Below are positions 6,250 to 7,400 of a stretch of DNA of 7,400 nt, piece after piece. The notes below the pieces were generated by a model. The model was not told the DNA's origin, did not search any database, and worked only from the letters and a program-made list of their open reading frames with translations. A program made the position numbers and the translations under genes. How positions within the stretch are numbered: position 1 is the stretch's first letter; every line of letters starts with the position of its first letter. The DNA comes from Patescibacteria group bacterium (GTDB taxonomy: Bacteria > Patescibacteriota > Patescibacteriia > Patescibacteriales > GWC2-42-12): the NCBI GenBank assembly GCA_018813805.1, contig JAHJAP010000003.1, positions 1 to 7,400 of the forward strand, in the 5' to 3' direction.

Positions 6250-7245
6250 CTAATATTCTCGTTTGATAAACTTCAACGCCAGACGTTTTTTGGCTTCAAT
6301 GTCGCCAGTGGTATATTCAACATTGTGATGTAGAATATCCCAACCGAGAATTCCGATATTTCTGAAAGCAAAAATCAGTTTCACCTCGGTTTCATCAAAC
6401 TCAGACAGATATTGCTTTATCCATTTCGGGATAAAAGTGAACATCTGTTCTTCATCTTCCGTCTTAAGAAACATGAAATCCAAAGCTCGCAAAAAATCGT
6501 GATAACCCATGCCAGCTCTCGGAACGGCATTGAGGTCAAGAAGATAGATATCCTCTCCAGCCATGACTATGTGGTCGCCGATAATATTGCCGTGAACCCA
6601 ATCGAAGAAGTTTTCGCCTTTTTTGGCAATCACTTTTTCAAACTCGGTCTTGATTTGCTGAACTAATGAAAAATCTATCAGTCCAGCGTCTACAATCGGC
6701 TTGCTCCATAAATTAAGTCGGGAGAAAAGCCACTCCTGTCCGTCAACCAATAAGTTGCCGAGTGATTGCGTTTTTAGAATTTTGACAATGACCAGATGAT
6801 AGCTGTCGGCAACTTTCTTACTTACCTCAACACACCAATCAGGTTTATTGTCGCAAAACTCGTTGAGAAACTGCCCTTTCACTTCTTCTAACAAAATCCA
6901 GTCCTCACCTTGCTTGATGATAGTAGGAACTTTGAAATAAAGTTGGACTTCCATCTGTTTGGCGGTCTTGAGAAGCTGAATTTGAAACGGATCGATATTG
7001 CCAGTTTTGAGAATTAGATTATTGCCCTTAGTGTCTTTCACTCTGGTAACAGTCTTTTTCTGGCGAAAAAACTCGGTTTCCACCAACTGAAGATTGTTTT
7101 TCTTGATTACGGCTTCCATATCCACCATTGGTTCTTTTTCCTCCTCCTGTTGTTGCGTTGCTTTGTTGACCATGATTTTGTTGAGCAGATTATATAAGAA
7201 TCTGCTGTGAAAAGTTGCGCTTAGAATAAAAGCTCGTATGCTCAT
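6250..7245 (-). CDS. Aminoglycoside phosphotransferase (APH)/choline-kinase-fold protein with variant catalytic loop
   Basis: This 331-residue protein has the APH-type kinase layout. NLILK (76-80) supplies a candidate ATP-binding Lys80, WILLEEVKG (116-124) looks like the hinge, WVHGNIIGDHIV (216-227) is the catalytic loop, and IYLLDLNAVPRAG (233-245) holds the metal-binding Asp237. The usual catalytic loop is HGDxxxxN; here Asn220 replaces the catalytic Asp and His225 the Asn. His at the second place occurs in macrolide-kinase-like members, but loss of the Asp is unusual and may mean weak activity, an altered mechanism or a pseudokinase. About 45 N-terminal residues, with a hydrophobic stretch and then an acidic EEEKE run, precede the kinase fold. 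The start at 7245 is set by AGGAGGT seven bases upstream. It has its own promoter and terminator, and its GC is higher than that of the left-hand genes. The substrate is unknown; I do not infer drug resistance. Confidence 0.75.
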   Translation of the reverse strand: MSIRAFILSATFHSRFLYNLLNKIMVNKATQQQEEEKEPMVDMEAVIKKNNLQLVETEFFRQKKTVTRVKDTKGNNLILKTGNIDPFQIQLLKTAKQMEVQLYFKVPTIIKQGEDWILLEEVKGQFLNEFCDNKPDWCVEVSKKVADSYHLVIVKILKTQSLGNLLVDGQEWLFSRLNLWSKPIVDAGLIDFSLVQQIKTEFEKVIAKKGENFFDWVHGNIIGDHIVMAGEDIYLLDLNAVPRAGMGYHDFLRALDFMFLKTEDEEQMFTFIPKWIKQYLSEFDETEVKLIFAFRNIGILGWDILHHNVEYTTGDIEAKKRLALKFIKREY

Positions 7246-7252
7246 TTTCCAG

Positions 7253-7259
7253 ACCTCCT
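7253..7259 (-). promoter_or_regulatory. Strong Shine-Dalgarno sequence of the phosphotransferase-fold gene
   Basis: AGGAGGT on the minus strand lies seven bases before the ATG at 7245, an ideal match and spacing for ribosome binding. It fixes the start against the downstream in-frame Met25 and Met40. It is the only clear Shine-Dalgarno in front of a start codon that I would call in this window. Confidence 0.85.
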
Positions 7260-7304
7260 GTAAAAGGTTGATAGTATCTCAGAAAATACAAACCACTAAA
7301 TTGT

Positions 7305-7363
7305 CAAAAAGCTGACTCTATTCTATTTTTTAGCATACCCTATGGCCAGAGTCAAGCTTTTTG
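7305..7363. repeat. Long inverted repeat spanning the promoter
   Basis: The left arm CAAAAAGCTGACTCT (7305-7319) and the right arm AGAGTCAAGCTTTTTG (7348-7363) are complementary over 15 pairs with one extra A in the right arm, around a 28-base centre. On either strand the second arm ends in a run of five T, so it could act as a long-loop terminator for an upstream gene. The -35 box lies in one arm and the predicted transcription start falls at the edge of the other, so it could equally be an operator or a cruciform-forming site. Confidence 0.6.
7327..7355 (-). promoter_or_regulatory. Sigma70-like promoter of the phosphotransferase-fold gene
   Basis: On the minus strand TTGACT (7350-7355) is a five-of-six -35 box. 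After exactly 17 bp comes TAAAAA (7327-7332), a four-of-six -10 preceded by TGC, which makes an extended -10. The start of transcription would be near 7320, giving a leader of about 75 bases that ends in the strong Shine-Dalgarno. A second TTGACA on the same strand (7301-7306) has no good partner -10. Only the 37 bases beyond 7363 remain upstream in the window, and I see no gene in them. Confidence 0.6.
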
Positions 7364-7400
7364 TCTTTAAATGTTAGGAAAAAATAGAAATAATAAACCG

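Noticed and set aside
7305..7363. Invertible phase-variation promoter
   Set aside because: The 28-base centre is far too short for known site-specific inversion systems, and no recombinase gene is present in the window.

Overview
The window is AT-rich bacterial DNA in which every gene I can support lies on the minus strand, so the genes read from right to left. The compact spacing, the low GC and an arginyl-tRNA synthetase of the short N-terminal-domain type are compatible with a candidate-phyla-radiation (Patescibacteria-like) genome. This is an impression from sequence style and not a phylogenetic result. All intact genes close with TAA or TAG and read well with the standard code.

Right-hand part (about 6180-7400): one stand-alone gene, a 331-residue aminoglycoside-phosphotransferase-fold protein. 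It has its own sigma70-like promoter (7327-7355) set inside a long inverted repeat (7305-7363), a near-perfect Shine-Dalgarno sequence and a Rho-independent terminator (6186-6224). Its GC is clearly higher than that of the genes that follow. A short intergenic region (6102-6185) separates it from the next gene.

Left-hand part (1-6101): in transcription order, a P-loop small-molecule kinase, a 68-bp gap rich in dyads with a possible promoter, and then five tightly packed genes (gaps of 7, 4, 12 and 27 bp). These are a GT-A-like glycosyltransferase, a Gfo/Idh/MocA oxidoreductase interrupted by one in-frame TGA, a short-chain dehydrogenase, arginyl-tRNA synthetase (argS), and a radical SAM enzyme that runs off the left edge. 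The oxidoreductase pair, the glycosyltransferase and the kinase look like a sugar-modification or surface-glycan module, with a translation gene (argS) and a radical SAM gene on the same probable transcript.

The points most worth checking are the single TGA that falls exactly inside the active-site motif of the Gfo/Idh/MocA gene, the lack of Shine-Dalgarno sequences throughout the left-hand cluster compared with the strong one on the right-hand gene, the replacement of the catalytic Asp by Asn in the phosphotransferase-fold protein, and the position of argS inside a sugar cluster. I found no RNA gene, insertion sequence or CRISPR array.
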